A stretch of 64,000 nt of DNA from JAAURS01 sp044923475 (GTDB lineage Bacteria; Cyanobacteriota; Cyanobacteriia; Thermosynechococcales; Thermosynechococcaceae): contig NZ_CP137338.1 of the NCBI RefSeq assembly GCF_044923475.1, positions 3,782,001 to 3,846,000 of the forward strand, given 5' to 3'. Shown one piece after another: positions 35,257-43,448 of the stretch. A model generated the notes under the pieces. It had not been told where the DNA came from. It was given only the letters and a program-made list of their open reading frames with translations, and did no database searches. The position numbers were made by a program, and so were the translations under genes. Position 1 is the stretch's first letter. Every line of letters starts with the position of its first letter.

Positions 35257-35730
35257 CTAATCCAGGAAACCCATGAGTTCGTAGGGATCGTCAATTTGGT
35301 TCGAAGCAATGGGCCGATGGTTCGGCAAAGACTCTGAGTTCGGCAGAGGAAACTTAGACGCAACCACAGGACGGTGGTTCGGCAGCGTGTCCGTATCTAC
35401 AATCACGAGACCCGACTTGACGACAGGGCGCTGATTGGGCAAGGTTTGGTCGTTGATCACTACGAGGTGAGCGGCGCTGACAGGGCGGTACCCTGGATAG
35501 CTGGTATCTTCCTTGACAATATCCAACCCCGACGATGCAATGGGTCGCATGTTTGGAAGAGAGGAAGGCTGGTAGAGTTCGATGGCCTTTGACTTAGCCG
35601 CGCCGACTTTGCGACGACCGGCAGTTTTGCTGGTCGTGGTGGCAAGGGCAGCCGTTTTGCCGGTCGCCAGTTGAGAGTCGGATGTGCCGTTGTTATCTGC
35701 CGCGTTATCTGTGGCGTCTGACGTTGTCAT
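35257..35730 (-). CDS. Protein with LPNxRP repeats
   Basis: The 157-residue protein has a Thr/Ala/Asp-rich N-terminus (about 1-55) and then five spaced units of the form [L/P]-x-N/G-x-R-P-[I/V]: LPNMRPI, YPGYRPV, LPNQRPV, LPNHRPV and LPNHRPI. Each is about 23-28 residues from the next and separated by strand-like segments such as SGLVIVDTDT. It ends in an acidic DDPYELMGFLD. It has no signal peptide or membrane helix. The repeats look like short linear binding motifs; I know of related cyanobacterial repeat proteins but not of a proven role. Confidence 0.75.
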   Translation of the reverse strand: MTTSDATDNAADNNGTSDSQLATGKTAALATTTSKTAGRRKVGAAKSKAIELYQPSSLPNMRPIASSGLDIVKEDTSYPGYRPVSAAHLVVINDQTLPNQRPVVKSGLVIVDTDTLPNHRPVVASKFPLPNSESLPNHRPIASNQIDDPYELMGFLD

Positions 35731-35877
35731 GACGATTTCCTATCGTAAATCTTTAAGACGATCATTAATATTTTCATCATACCCCGATAGGTTCGCGCTC
35801 CCATAACAGAAAGTATCGAGATAAGTTGAGTAAATCTTATGGAAACGTCAGCGATTCGTTATGACCTCGCAGATCTT

Positions 35878-36309
35878 TTAGCGCCGAACGGAACGAGTCT
35901 GGGCGATCGCCATCGTGACAACCCCCGATTCTACGGCGCGTCGAAGGATTTGCTTCGGTACGAGGATCGAACAAAGCGCATCCGGATGGGTCTGGGCCGC
36001 CGCCCTAAGGGCAGCAGCTTCGCAGACGCTGGACACCCCGATTGCGGCCTCGACCGCCGTAGAAGGATGGGGTGCGGCACAGGTCTGCAGCTCGGTTCGA
36101 GTAAAGAAAATCAACGGCCAGCCTCGGGTCGCGCAGAATTCCAACAGTCCGGCTTCTGTCTGCTTTACATCCAAAGTGGCTGCCCCGGCGATCGCCGTCA
36201 CATCGACTCCAAAGCGTTCGCAGGTGGCGTTGATGGCATCGTCGAACAAAGTTACCGAGGCTCCGCGCCGGCAACCCAACCCCATCCATAGCTGTCTTTC
36301 GTCTGGCAT
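35878..36309 (-). CDS. Cobalamin biosynthesis protein, CobE / CbiG C-terminal domain
   Basis: The 143-residue protein matches the CbiG C-terminal/CobE domain: GLGCRRGASV at about 10-19, ATLDVKQTEAGLLEFC in the middle, WPLIFFTRTEL, a central STAVEAAIGVSSVCEAAAL glycine-rich helix start and the SILVPKQ ... VTMAIAQ end. In corrin ring synthesis this domain accompanies the C-20 loss/acetaldehyde release step in fused CbiG; alone it is named CobE. Overlapping frames on the plus strand (35839-36358) are shadows. No other cobalamin gene lies in the window. Confidence 0.85.
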   Translation of the reverse strand: MPDERQLWMGLGCRRGASVTLFDDAINATCERFGVDVTAIAGAATLDVKQTEAGLLEFCATRGWPLIFFTRTELQTCAAPHPSTAVEAAIGVSSVCEAAALRAAAQTHPDALCSILVPKQILRRAVESGVVTMAIAQTRSVRR

Positions 36310-36398
36310 CAGCGAGCCGAAGTTTCACAGCAAGGGAGCTGGTGCCGCAATCGGCTGAAATCTCTCATCGTCAAATCCATTTTGATGGTCCAAAACGC

Positions 36399-36710
36399 TT
36401 AAAAGAACGGAAATATACCCTTTAAGAGCTTGCGAATCCGTAGGAGGCCGACCGTCAGCTTTAGCTCTGGAGACAGTTGCGGGGGGACATCCGTCACCGC
36501 CACTTGAAGCTGCTGCTGTTCTCGGGCATAGGTTGCCGCATCCTGCGGAAGACCTGTCAGCTGAGAATTTGCTCGCACCTCGATCTGTAGCTGCAATACC
36601 TCTTCGGGAATATCTTCGGACAAGGAAATCGTTTGAGCGCCACTCGAGAGACAGCCGATCCCCACAGTCCAACCCGTACCGATACAGAACAGAAATAGTT
36701 TGACTGGCAT
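36399..36710 (-). CDS. Small exported hypothetical protein
   Basis: The 103-residue protein has an N-terminal signal (LFLFCIGTGWTVGIGCLSSGAQ), then SEDIPEEVLQLQIEVRANS followed by PQDAATYAREQQQLQ. The same order appears in small exported cyanobacterial proteins. The C-terminal RIRKLLKGIFPFF is hydrophobic and basic, as if membrane-associated. A lipid-attached Cys20 (IGCLSS) is not a good lipobox. No function is known. Confidence 0.65.
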   Translation of the reverse strand: MPVKLFLFCIGTGWTVGIGCLSSGAQTISLSEDIPEEVLQLQIEVRANSQLTGLPQDAATYAREQQQLQVAVTDVPPQLSPELKLTVGLLRIRKLLKGIFPFF

Positions 36711-36834
36711 AGCTAAACCATTAATTTACGTCCGACGGGATTTACGGATGGCCTATCGCGCGGTAGAAGGATTGATTTTTAGGGAGTTGTTTAATAGTTG
36801 CGATGCTAAATTTTAGGTTAACTCAAGCTCAAGC

Positions 36835-36880
36835 AAAATGTCCCGACAACGACCTCAAGGAAGAGGATTGCGGGACATTT
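36835..36880 (-). terminator. Hairpin downstream of the small lipoprotein genes
   Basis: A stem AAATGTCCCG / CGGGACATTT, 46 bases from end to end, has an inner stem (CCTC/GAGG) in the loop. It lies 125 bases beyond the stop of the gene at 37004. Only TTTT flanks it on the minus strand, so terminator activity is uncertain. Confidence 0.45.
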
Positions 36881-37003
36881 AACGCCAGGCTGCCAGTGGC
36901 ATTGCCTGACTGTTTAGAACGAACAATTTTCGATCGAAACAAGGGATAGATTTTTGAGATACGCGACAAGCCCCCCTAGGGCCGTCTTGCAATCCTAAAT
37001 GAG

Positions 37004-37171
37004 TTAAGGAGACTTAGGAGACATCGCGGGAGAAGGAGAAGGAGAAGCAGTAGCAGTGGGAGAAACAGTGGGAGATGCTGCTGGAGTATCGGTGGTGCCG
37101 CCGCCGCAGGCACCCAAGGTTGCGGCAATACCTAGCGCAAGAATAGATCCTAAAACTTTAACGTTCGTCAT
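37004..37171 (-). CDS. Small lipoprotein with Ser/Pro-rich tail, copy 1
   Basis: The 55-residue protein starts at the ATG at 37171 (a longer frame to 37210 exists). It has a signal and lipobox: VLGSILALGIAATLGAC, Cys23. The mature peptide is only about 33 residues, all Thr/Ser/Pro/Ala (TPAASPTVSPTATASPSPS), ending SPKSP. Such peptides are usually too small to be enzymes; they may act as surface spacers or be processed. A paralogue with the same C-terminal SPKSP lies 88 bases upstream on the same strand. Confidence 0.7.
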   Translation of the reverse strand: MTNVKVLGSILALGIAATLGACGGGTTDTPAASPTVSPTATASPSPSPAMSPKSP

Positions 37172-37258
37172 TATCAAACTCCTCATTACAACAAACTGGC
37201 CATTACGCACATTCTACAGAAAAGCCGATCGAGCGATCGACAACCGCATACAGGCAGG

Positions 37259-37429
37259 TTAAGGCGACTTGGGCGACGCCGCAGGAGAAACAGCTGGCGA
37301 TGTTGGAGCTGCTGGGGACGCTGGGGACGCAGCCGGGGATTCCGCTGGGGTTTCCGAACCCGAACCACAGGCTCCTAGGGGTAAAACGAGACCCACAGCA
37401 GATACGATTGCAAGAAACTTTAACTTCAT
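37259..37429 (-). CDS. Small lipoprotein with Ala/Pro/Ser-rich tail, copy 2
   Basis: The 56-residue frame encodes a lipoprotein signal (KFLAIVSAVGLVLPLGAC, Cys21) and a mature tail of Ser, Pro and Ala ending AASPKSP. It is a paralogue of the neighbour at 37004, with the same layout (LGAC-G, acidic/Thr start, SP-rich body, identical SPKSP end). The codon for Ser in the tail is mostly TCC/TCG, keeping the DNA free of perfect tandem repeats. No function is known. Confidence 0.65.
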   Translation of the reverse strand: MKLKFLAIVSAVGLVLPLGACGSGSETPAESPAASPASPAAPTSPAVSPAASPKSP

Positions 37430-37541
37430 AGACTATTTATTAAAACCACAATGAACATAGATTCTCTAGCGATCGCCCCCGTTCTGTCAATCTTTTAATC
37501 TGCAATCGTATAATTTTACAGCGCTAAATTGAGGTTAACCG

Positions 37542-38210
37542 TTAGCTTACTTTAGCGTGACGCGCTTGGTGAAGGTAGTCGAAAACCGTTTTATCGCCGA
37601 CGTCTGGAGGAATGCGCTGCGTGTCTTTATCTAAGGCAAACCACAGAAATAGAATCGCCCAAGCAACGAGCAAACTTTTTTCGACGGGGACGGTCAATAC
37701 GCCCAGCCAATGTCCCAACAGTAAAGAGGGCACTAGCAATATTAATGCTTTAGCCTGCAACCGATTGAAGCAAAAGGCTTCTTTGACAAAAAGTCCTGTC
37801 AGTGCGACGAAGACAAACCCTACACCTATGAGTTCGAGGGCAAAGGGGGGGTAAAGCGTCGCGAGTAAAGGTTCAGGTTGAAGGATCGAAATGGCCAGCG
37901 CCGCCGCACACCCGAGGCCCCAACAGAGCTGAAGGGCAATGTGAAGGGGTTTGAGGTAAATGTGAATGGTCCAAAGACTGAGTCCCAGTGCCGCACAAAA
38001 CAACGCAAACAAAACATTGAGGACTGTAGTAGCTAAGCCAGGCTGGAGACTCCAACCTAGGGTTAATACGGTTCCGATGCCAAACGCTGCTGCCGCAACG
38101 GTCAACCCAACTCGGTATAAAACGACACCCAATCGGTCCTGGGCTGTCACGGTAAATTCTCCAAACTGCCCTTGATAGATCTCGCCGGTCTCTTGCAACC
38201 ATGCAACCAT
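37542..38210 (-). CDS. DUF2301 family membrane protein
   Basis: The 222-residue integral membrane protein has about six helices (about 35-60, 62-80, 85-105, 115-140, 150-170 and 175-195). It matches the cyanobacterial DUF2301 family in segments such as YQGQFGEFTVTAQDRLGVVLYRVGL, KEAFCFNRLQAKALILLVPSLLLGHW and WAILFLWFALDKDTQRIPPDVGDKTVFDYL. The Cys/Asn-rich loop FCFNR is conserved in it. The family's role is unknown; it sits in the thylakoid or plasma membrane by composition. Confidence 0.85.
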   Translation of the reverse strand: MVAWLQETGEIYQGQFGEFTVTAQDRLGVVLYRVGLTVAAAAFGIGTVLTLGWSLQPGLATTVLNVLFALFCAALGLSLWTIHIYLKPLHIALQLCWGLGCAAALAISILQPEPLLATLYPPFALELIGVGFVFVALTGLFVKEAFCFNRLQAKALILLVPSLLLGHWLGVLTVPVEKSLLVAWAILFLWFALDKDTQRIPPDVGDKTVFDYLHQARHAKVS

Positions 38211-38277
38211 GGAGCACCTCTTTAAATATTTATTGGAGTGGACTTCTTTTAGGTTAGGTCATCCCAGGAGAACCGAG

Positions 38278-38460
38278 CTAATGCAGTTCGACGCGATCGC
38301 CAATCTTTATCTCGGAGCGTCGGCTGGCGCTGACACCGTTGAGGGCAAGCTCGACCCAGATCCGACGCTCCTTTAGGGCGATCGCGCAGGTAGTCGCTCG
38401 GATTAAAGTCCGTTAAAAGCGCGACAATACCGTTGGATTTTAGGGAGATTTCAGTACATT
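38278..38460 (-). pseudogene. Remnant of a SAM hydroxide adenosyltransferase (DUF62) gene, internal deletion
   Basis: On the minus strand, one frame reads NGIVALLTDF, the N-terminal signature of the family. After about 20 codons the next frame reads IWVELALNGVSASRRSEIK then IGDRVELH and stops at 38278-38280. That C-terminal block resembles the closing strand of the family (WVEIAVNG...GDRVEL). The protein is normally about 270 residues, so about 200 central codons are gone and the parts are out of frame. A tentative assignment based on two short blocks. Confidence 0.45.
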
Positions 38461-38665
38461 CACGGATGACCCTTTTGTTTGAGCGCAAAACAGGGCATTC
38501 ATAAATTTCTTTTTAGAAAAAAAATTAATTGAGCGGAGCGGAGTAGGTCAAAAAGAGTCTCAAACAGGGCAACCTAAAAAAGAGCGCGGGATGAGAAGAC
38601 GATGGAGTAGGCGTCTTGGAACTGTGGCACGTCAGCGACTCGGCTCGAATATGCATGTATGTGAA

Positions 38666-38679
38666 ATTACTTAAGTAAT
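38666..38679. promoter_or_regulatory. 14-base perfect palindrome in the sigF leader
   Basis: ATTACTTAAGTAAT lies 119 bases before the sigF ATG. Perfect dyads of this length are frequent at repressor or activator sites. Whether it binds a regulator is inferred only from symmetry. Confidence 0.4.
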
Positions 38680-38682
38680 TGT

Positions 38683-38710
38683 GCGGAGAAGTTTCAACAC
38701 GCTTCTCCGC
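38683..38710 (+). promoter_or_regulatory. Stem-loop in the sigF leader
   Basis: Nine-base perfect stem GCGGAGAAG (38683-38691) / CTTCTCCGC (38702-38710), 87 bases upstream of the sigF ATG. It may be an attenuator, an RNA-stability element or an operator; no T-run follows. Confidence 0.45.
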
Positions 38711-38797
38711 CAAAACCCGTGTTTTAACGATGGTTCTGAGTGCGAGGTCTGCCGATAATTGGACGTAATGGTTCATCAATGAAAGCGGACTCCCATT

Positions 38798-39601
38798 ATG
38801 GCTTACCAAACTTCTTCTCATTCCCAAACCATCGAACTGCTCATGGCTTATCGCCAGCGTCCGTCCGTTCAGCTGCGCAATCGCCTCGTAAAGCTCAACC
38901 TGGGTCTGGTCCGGAAAGTAGCCCATCGCTTGGCCCATCAGTGCGCCGAACCCTACGAAGATCTAGAGCAGTGCGGTTATCTGGGACTCATTACCGCAAT
39001 CGAGCGTTTCGACCCGTCCCAAGGCTATGCGTTCAGCTCCTTTGCCGTCCCCTACATCCGGGGCGAGATTTTACATTTCCTCAGAGATCGCGCCAATACC
39101 GTTCGAATTCCGCGCCGTTGGCAGCAGCTCAGCCGCGATGGAGAGAAGGTAAGACAAGCGCTGACGATGGAATTGGGTCGCCAACCCAACGATCGAGAAA
39201 TTGCAGCGGCCTTGGAAGTGAACTTAGACGAATGGCGCTCCGTGAAGCTGGCCTCTTCGAACCGGGTGCCGTTGAGCCTTAACGCTCGCGTGCCCTCCAG
39301 CAGCCACCAACAGGCCGATTCAGCCATGACCTTAGGCGACACCCTCATGGACGTCCGTACTTCAATCCAGCAAGGCAACGAAGAAGAGCGTTTGGAGTTA
39401 CAGCACGCCCTCAACCAGCTTGAAGAAAAAACCCGCGAAATGATCGAGTCGGTTTTTCTACACCAGCATTCGCGCCAAGAAGTGGCGGCTCGGATTGGCG
39501 TCAGTCCCGTTACGGTAACGCGTCGCATTAAGAAAGGCGTTGAAGAACTCGTCGGGTTGCTCCAGCAGCAGACATCTCTAACGGTTTCGATCGAAGGATA
39601 A
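38798..39601 (+). CDS. sigF: RNA polymerase sigma factor SigF (group 3)
   Basis: The 267-residue group 3 sigma factor shows region 2 with NLGLVRKVAHRLAHQC, YEDLEQCGYLGLITAIERFDP (region 2.2 core-binding) and YAFSSFAVPYIRGEILHFLRDR, region 3 around RQALTMELGRQPNDREIAAAL, and region 4 with the helix-turn-helix SRQEVAARIGVSPVTVTRRIKKG. In cyanobacteria SigF controls pili and motility genes and stress responses and is self-regulated. The leader has a palindrome and a stem-loop, listed separately. Confidence 0.95.
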   Translation: MAYQTSSHSQTIELLMAYRQRPSVQLRNRLVKLNLGLVRKVAHRLAHQCAEPYEDLEQCGYLGLITAIERFDPSQGYAFSSFAVPYIRGEILHFLRDRANTVRIPRRWQQLSRDGEKVRQALTMELGRQPNDREIAAALEVNLDEWRSVKLASSNRVPLSLNARVPSSSHQQADSAMTLGDTLMDVRTSIQQGNEEERLELQHALNQLEEKTREMIESVFLHQHSRQEVAARIGVSPVTVTRRIKKGVEELVGLLQQQTSLTVSIEG

Positions 39602-39701
39602 CGGCTCCATCCAGACGCATGTTGTCAAAGTCTGACTTCGCAGTAGACACGAATGCAAATTGGCTTAGATAATAAGCGCAGACCTTGGGTTGTTTTTTAA
39701 G

Positions 39702-39977
39702 ATGAGTCTGCGTGTGAGCGATCGACGTCTTCCCCATACTACGGCTCACGTTCGCGTTACTCGGCATTCTTGGCAAGACGGCCAGATTGCGGGAGAGGTG
39801 ATTGCGAGTCAGTACGTGTGGCAGTTTCAGTGGGAGTTTAAGTTAGGTAAGCTCTGGGTTTCTCCTTCCTTGGGTCGGGCTCTGATTCTAGAACCGCTCG
39901 GGCGATTTTTGGAGCAGCAAGATTATCGTCTAGAACCCGGTGGCGATTACTCGTTCCAAATTCGGTCTCAGTTTTAG
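39702..39977 (+). CDS. DUF3146 family protein
   Basis: The 91-residue cyanobacterial protein starts at ATG 39702 (a TTG at 39690 is the alternative). The family blocks are RRLPHTTAHVRVTRHSWQDG, GEVIASQYVWQFQWEF, SPSLGRALILEPLGRFLEQQ and YRLEPGGDYSFQIRSQF. It is a compact, mainly beta protein of unknown function found across cyanobacteria. It ends 35 bases before the stop of the convergent SRPBCC gene. Confidence 0.85.
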   Translation: MSLRVSDRRLPHTTAHVRVTRHSWQDGQIAGEVIASQYVWQFQWEFKLGKLWVSPSLGRALILEPLGRFLEQQDYRLEPGGDYSFQIRSQF

Positions 39978-40012
39978 CTTCACTCGATCGCTCGGTCGGT
40001 CGGCAGCAGCGC

Positions 40013-40459
40013 TCAAAGCGTCTCTGCAACCTGCTTGAGTCGCAGGAGCTGCGCTTTCATATCGGCCTGGGTCCACCGGGCGGCAAATGTCTTGAACCCA
40101 AAAGCCACGATAGGATTGGGAATTTGGAACTCAAAGCGATTGGTAAGGCAGGTCCCATCTTCGGTGGAGACCGCTTCCCAGCGATCGCGTCCCGTAAAAA
40201 ATCCATCGAACTCCCACACGATTAACCCCAAGCGCCGCTCGACGACGGTGCTGAGGAGGGCTGGATGGAGGAGCGGCACTTGGATGATAAAGCGACTTTT
40301 GGCCCCCAGATCGCTACTCCACTCTCCAATCGGATCGCAACGCAGGGCGGGATTGAGCCATTGATGCATGAGTTGGCGATCGACGATGGTGCGATCGACG
40401 GCTGCGAGGGAGGCTTGAATGGCAATGGTTTGCTCGAATATTTGGGAATGAGAATTCAT
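40013..40459 (-). CDS. SRPBCC (START/Bet v1-like) family protein
   Basis: The 148-residue single-domain protein has the helix-grip pattern: FEQTIAIQASLAAVDRTIVDRQLMHQWLNP, a central beta sheet (SRFIIQVPLLHPALLSTVVERR, LGLIVWEFDGFFTGRDRW, CLTNRFEFQI) and a long C-terminal helix (ARWTQADMKAQLLRLKQVAETL). The domain binds hydrophobic ligands such as lipids or pigments. The ligand is unknown. It lies next to a small coiled-coil gene in the same direction (45 bases apart), which may be co-transcribed. Confidence 0.85.
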   Translation of the reverse strand: MNSHSQIFEQTIAIQASLAAVDRTIVDRQLMHQWLNPALRCDPIGEWSSDLGAKSRFIIQVPLLHPALLSTVVERRLGLIVWEFDGFFTGRDRWEAVSTEDGTCLTNRFEFQIPNPIVAFGFKTFAARWTQADMKAQLLRLKQVAETL

Positions 40460-40504
40460 CGAGACTGTCCCCTCGACACGACACCATTATTTATCCTCTG
40501 AGCG

Positions 40505-40921
40505 CTAGGACGATTTCGTCCGCTGTAACGCCTCGCCCAGAGCGCTAATGAGATTCTCGCGGGTTTTGGCATGCTGTCGCTGTTCTTGGGTTAAGGCTGC
40601 CGCCAGTTCGTCGTGGGACTGGATCAGTTGAGCTAGCTCGTACTTTAAGCGCTCGACCGTATTGGCTTGACCGTCCCGAGCGGGAAGCAAGGGCCGGGGT
40701 GCGGGTGCGGCAGGACGCGCGGCAGGACCAATCTGACAAAGCTGCGAGATCTCTGCCCGCAAATTGCGGATGGTCGCGTCCGCCGCTGCCGTTTCTGCTT
40801 GGCGCTGCTGGGCTTCTGTTTCGTAACGTCGCCGCCATTTAGCAGCGTCCTCTAGGGCGCGATCGCGCTCTAGCCGCAGTTTCTCAAGCGCGCCAAAAGG
40901 TTCGTGGAGCGAATCATTCAT
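40505..40921 (-). CDS. Coiled-coil hypothetical protein
   Basis: The 138-residue protein has an N-terminal coiled coil (LEKLRLERDRALEDAAKWRR then YETEAQQRQAETAAADATI, to about residue 60), a Pro/Ala-rich linker (PAARPAAPAPRPLLPARD, about 66-84) and a second coiled coil (TVERLKYELAQLIQSHDELAA...). It has no catalytic residues, cysteines beyond one, or membrane segments. Family unknown; two coiled coils joined by a rigid linker fit a scaffold or spacer protein. Confidence 0.65.
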   Translation of the reverse strand: MNDSLHEPFGALEKLRLERDRALEDAAKWRRRYETEAQQRQAETAAADATIRNLRAEISQLCQIGPAARPAAPAPRPLLPARDGQANTVERLKYELAQLIQSHDELAAALTQEQRQHAKTRENLISALGEALQRTKSS

Positions 40922-40996
40922 GAGAGTAATAAAACAATCCTAAAACCTGGAAGCGGGTTTAATAGATTCAAGGGACATTGCAGGCAAAAACCGCGC

Positions 40997-42685
40997 TCAA
41001 ACGGAAACAACAGCCTGAACCGCCGTTTCCTGAAAACCTTGAGGATGAATGGCAGGGTTGTTCGAGGCGCTAAACAGTCGATTGAGCGCGTTCAAGTAGG
41101 CTTGCGCCGACGCGACGATAATATCGGTGTTGGCCGCATGTCCTGAATAGATGCGGTCTTCGTGCTGAATCCGAATCGTAACCTCGCCCATGGCGTCAAT
41201 GCCAGCAGTAACCGACTGTACCGAAAACTCGATCAGGCGATTGGGAATTTCGACGAGACGATTGATCGCCCGATAAACCGCATCCACGGGGCCAGTACCC
41301 ACGGCAGCATCGGTGAGTTCTCGACCGTCAGGCGTCCGCAAAGTAATAGTGGCCGTGGGACACGCGCGATCGCCGCAGGACACTTGCACTCGCTCTAACT
41401 GATAGCCGAGACCGTATTGAGCCTGGGTTTCATCCTGCACGATCGCCTCTAGATCGCGCTCTGTAATTTCCTTTTTCTTATCGGCAAGGTCTTTAAAGCG
41501 CACGAAAGCCTTGTTCAGATCCTGCTCTGACAGTTCGAAGCCCAACTCTTTGAGGCGGGAGCGAAAAGCATTGCGCCCGGAAAGTTTTCCGAGGACCAAT
41601 TGATTGTCGGTCAATCCAATGGATTGGGCATCCATAATTTCGTAAGTAAGGCGGTTCTTGAGGATGCCGTCTTGGTGAATGCCAGACTCGTGGGCAAAGG
41701 CATTGGACCCCACGATCGCCTTGTTGGGCTGGACTAACATGCTGGTCAGGTTGGAAACCAGCCGCGAGGTCTTATAGATCTGGCGCGTGTCGATATTGGT
41801 CAAGGGCGCTTCGGAGTCTGCGGGACGCCCTATAAAAGGATTGAAATATTGACGGCGGACGTGCATGGCCATCACCAATTCTTCGAGGGCAGCGTTGCCA
41901 GCTCGCTCGCCGATGCCGTTGATGGTGCATTCTAACTGACGGGCACCGTTTTTGACGGCTTCTAGAAAGTTAGCCACCGCTAACCCCAGGTCGTTGTGAC
42001 CGTGTACTGAAATGACAGCGCGATCGATATTCGGCACGTTCTCCTTGATGCCGCGAATGAGATCGCCGAACTCTCCGGGCGTCATGTAGCCCACTGTATC
42101 GGGGATATTAACGGTCGTCGCTCCAGCCGCAATGACCCGCTCCAAAACGGCGTACAGGAACTCTGGCTCCGAGCGCCCCGCATCTTCGGGGGAAAACTCG
42201 ACGTCGGCAGTGAAGGATTTGGCATAGGCCACCATTTCTGCAGCGATCGCCATGACTTCAGACCGCGTTTTTTTGAGCTTGTATTTGAGATGGATGTCCG
42301 ACGTTGCCAAAAAGGTATGAATTCGCCCCCGCGCAGCAGGCCGGATCGCGTCAGCCGCCGCTTTAATATCCTGACGGGTGGCGCGGGCGAGGCCGCAAAT
42401 GACCGGACCGCCTTCTATGCCAACGGTCTCGGCAATCCGCTGCACTGCTTCAAAATCGCCAGGACTGGCGAAGGGAAACCCGGCTTCAATGATGTCTACA
42501 CCCAGGCGGGCCAATTGTCGAGCGACGATCAGCTTTTCTTCGACATTGAGGGTCGCACCAGGAGATTGTTCGCCATCCCGCAGCGTCGTGTCAAAAATGA
42601 GGATGCGATCGCCATCTGGAGTTCTTCTTCCTGACTCATTCTGAGCCTCCTGCTCTGACTCGACCTGACTCGGCTGGTTTGTCAT
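40997..42685 (-). CDS. leuA: 2-isopropylmalate synthase
   Basis: The 562-residue enzyme condenses acetyl-CoA with 2-oxoisovalerate, the first committed step of leucine synthesis. It shows the TIM-barrel start IFDTTLRDGEQSPGATL (about 30-46), the metal site SVHGHNDLGLA with HxH (about 230), the GNAALEELVMAMHVR flexible lid, and a C-terminal LeuA dimer/regulatory domain (about 400-540) that binds leucine. A short hydrophilic N-terminal extension (MTNQPSQVESEQEAQNESGRR) precedes the barrel. Confidence 0.96.
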   Translation of the reverse strand: MTNQPSQVESEQEAQNESGRRTPDGDRILIFDTTLRDGEQSPGATLNVEEKLIVARQLARLGVDIIEAGFPFASPGDFEAVQRIAETVGIEGGPVICGLARATRQDIKAAADAIRPAARGRIHTFLATSDIHLKYKLKKTRSEVMAIAAEMVAYAKSFTADVEFSPEDAGRSEPEFLYAVLERVIAAGATTVNIPDTVGYMTPGEFGDLIRGIKENVPNIDRAVISVHGHNDLGLAVANFLEAVKNGARQLECTINGIGERAGNAALEELVMAMHVRRQYFNPFIGRPADSEAPLTNIDTRQIYKTSRLVSNLTSMLVQPNKAIVGSNAFAHESGIHQDGILKNRLTYEIMDAQSIGLTDNQLVLGKLSGRNAFRSRLKELGFELSEQDLNKAFVRFKDLADKKKEITERDLEAIVQDETQAQYGLGYQLERVQVSCGDRACPTATITLRTPDGRELTDAAVGTGPVDAVYRAINRLVEIPNRLIEFSVQSVTAGIDAMGEVTIRIQHEDRIYSGHAANTDIIVASAQAYLNALNRLFSASNNPAIHPQGFQETAVQAVVSV

Positions 42686-42929
42686 GGCAAATGTTTCAAA
42701 CCTCGTTGCGCTAAAAAATTAATCGGATGCCCGCAAGCCGCAGACGCTCACCCCGACTGAGTTGAAGGTAGATGTCCTTAGGTCTTAACGATCCACCTTC
42801 AATTCTAGGATACGTCCTACCCATTCGCAGCACCTTCCAACATGCCTTTCAATCCGCCGCTCGCGGCCAAATCGCATCGGTAGCGGCAGATGAATGCTGC
42901 AGTCGATTGCTTCGGGACGAATTCAGCCC

Positions 42930-43448
42930 TTAAAAGTCCGATTTTTCGATTTCGCTGCGGAGGCTGTTTAAATCGATATATTGATCGGAGACGTTCCGCA
43001 ACTCTCGGGCAATCATACCTTCCGTCGATACAACTGTAATATGAGTATTTTTAGAGCGCAATAACTCGATCGCGCGCTCAAAATCTCCATCTCCGCTAAA
43101 TAGAACGACGCGATTGTATTGCTCGACCGTATTGAACATATCGATGACAATCTCAATGTCAAGATTGGCCTTTTGAGAATAACGCCCGGAATTATCGTCG
43201 TAGTATTCTTTCAAGAATTTTGTGCGTACCGTATAGCCCAAGCTGATCAGAGCGTCTCTAAAACCGCGTTGATCCTGATAATCTTTAAGCCCCGTATACC
43301 AAAACGCATTGACAAGTCGAATGTGCTGCTCGCGCGTAAAATATTCTAAGATCTTTCTAGGGTCAAAAAACCACCCATTTTTTTGCTGCGCATAAAACAT
43401 ATTGTTTCCATCCACAAAAATGGAAACATAATTAAATATATGATTCAT
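42930..43448 (-). CDS. LabA-type NYN domain protein
   Basis: The 172-residue NYN (PIN-like) nuclease-fold protein has the first acidic site in SIFVDGNNMFYAQQ (Asp13), a central EIVIDMFN (Asp about 101) and VLFSGDGDFERAIELL (two Asp near 119-121). These are the acidic residues expected at a metal centre. The closest named type is LabA/DUF88, known in cyanobacteria for circadian output, but the sequence alone does not show that role. RNA cleavage is inferred from the fold. Confidence 0.87.
   Translation of the reverse strand: MNHIFNYVSIFVDGNNMFYAQQKNGWFFDPRKILEYFTREQHIRLVNAFWYTGLKDYQDQRGFRDALISLGYTVRTKFLKEYYDDNSGRYSQKANLDIEIVIDMFNTVEQYNRVVLFSGDGDFERAIELLRSKNTHITVVSTEGMIARELRNVSDQYIDLNSLRSEIEKSDF

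Larger units (their letters stand above)
38211..38797. other. 587-base interval upstream of sigF
   Basis: There is no intact gene. The left part holds a probable pseudogene fragment (38278-38460). The right part is the sigF leader, with a 14-base palindrome at 38666 and a hairpin at 38683. A frame across 38525-38938 on the minus strand is a shadow of sigF. Confidence 0.6.

Noticed and set aside
35839..36358. Two overlapping plus-strand frames (150 and 147 codons)
   Set aside because: Both run opposite the CobE-like gene, whose minus-strand product matches its family throughout.
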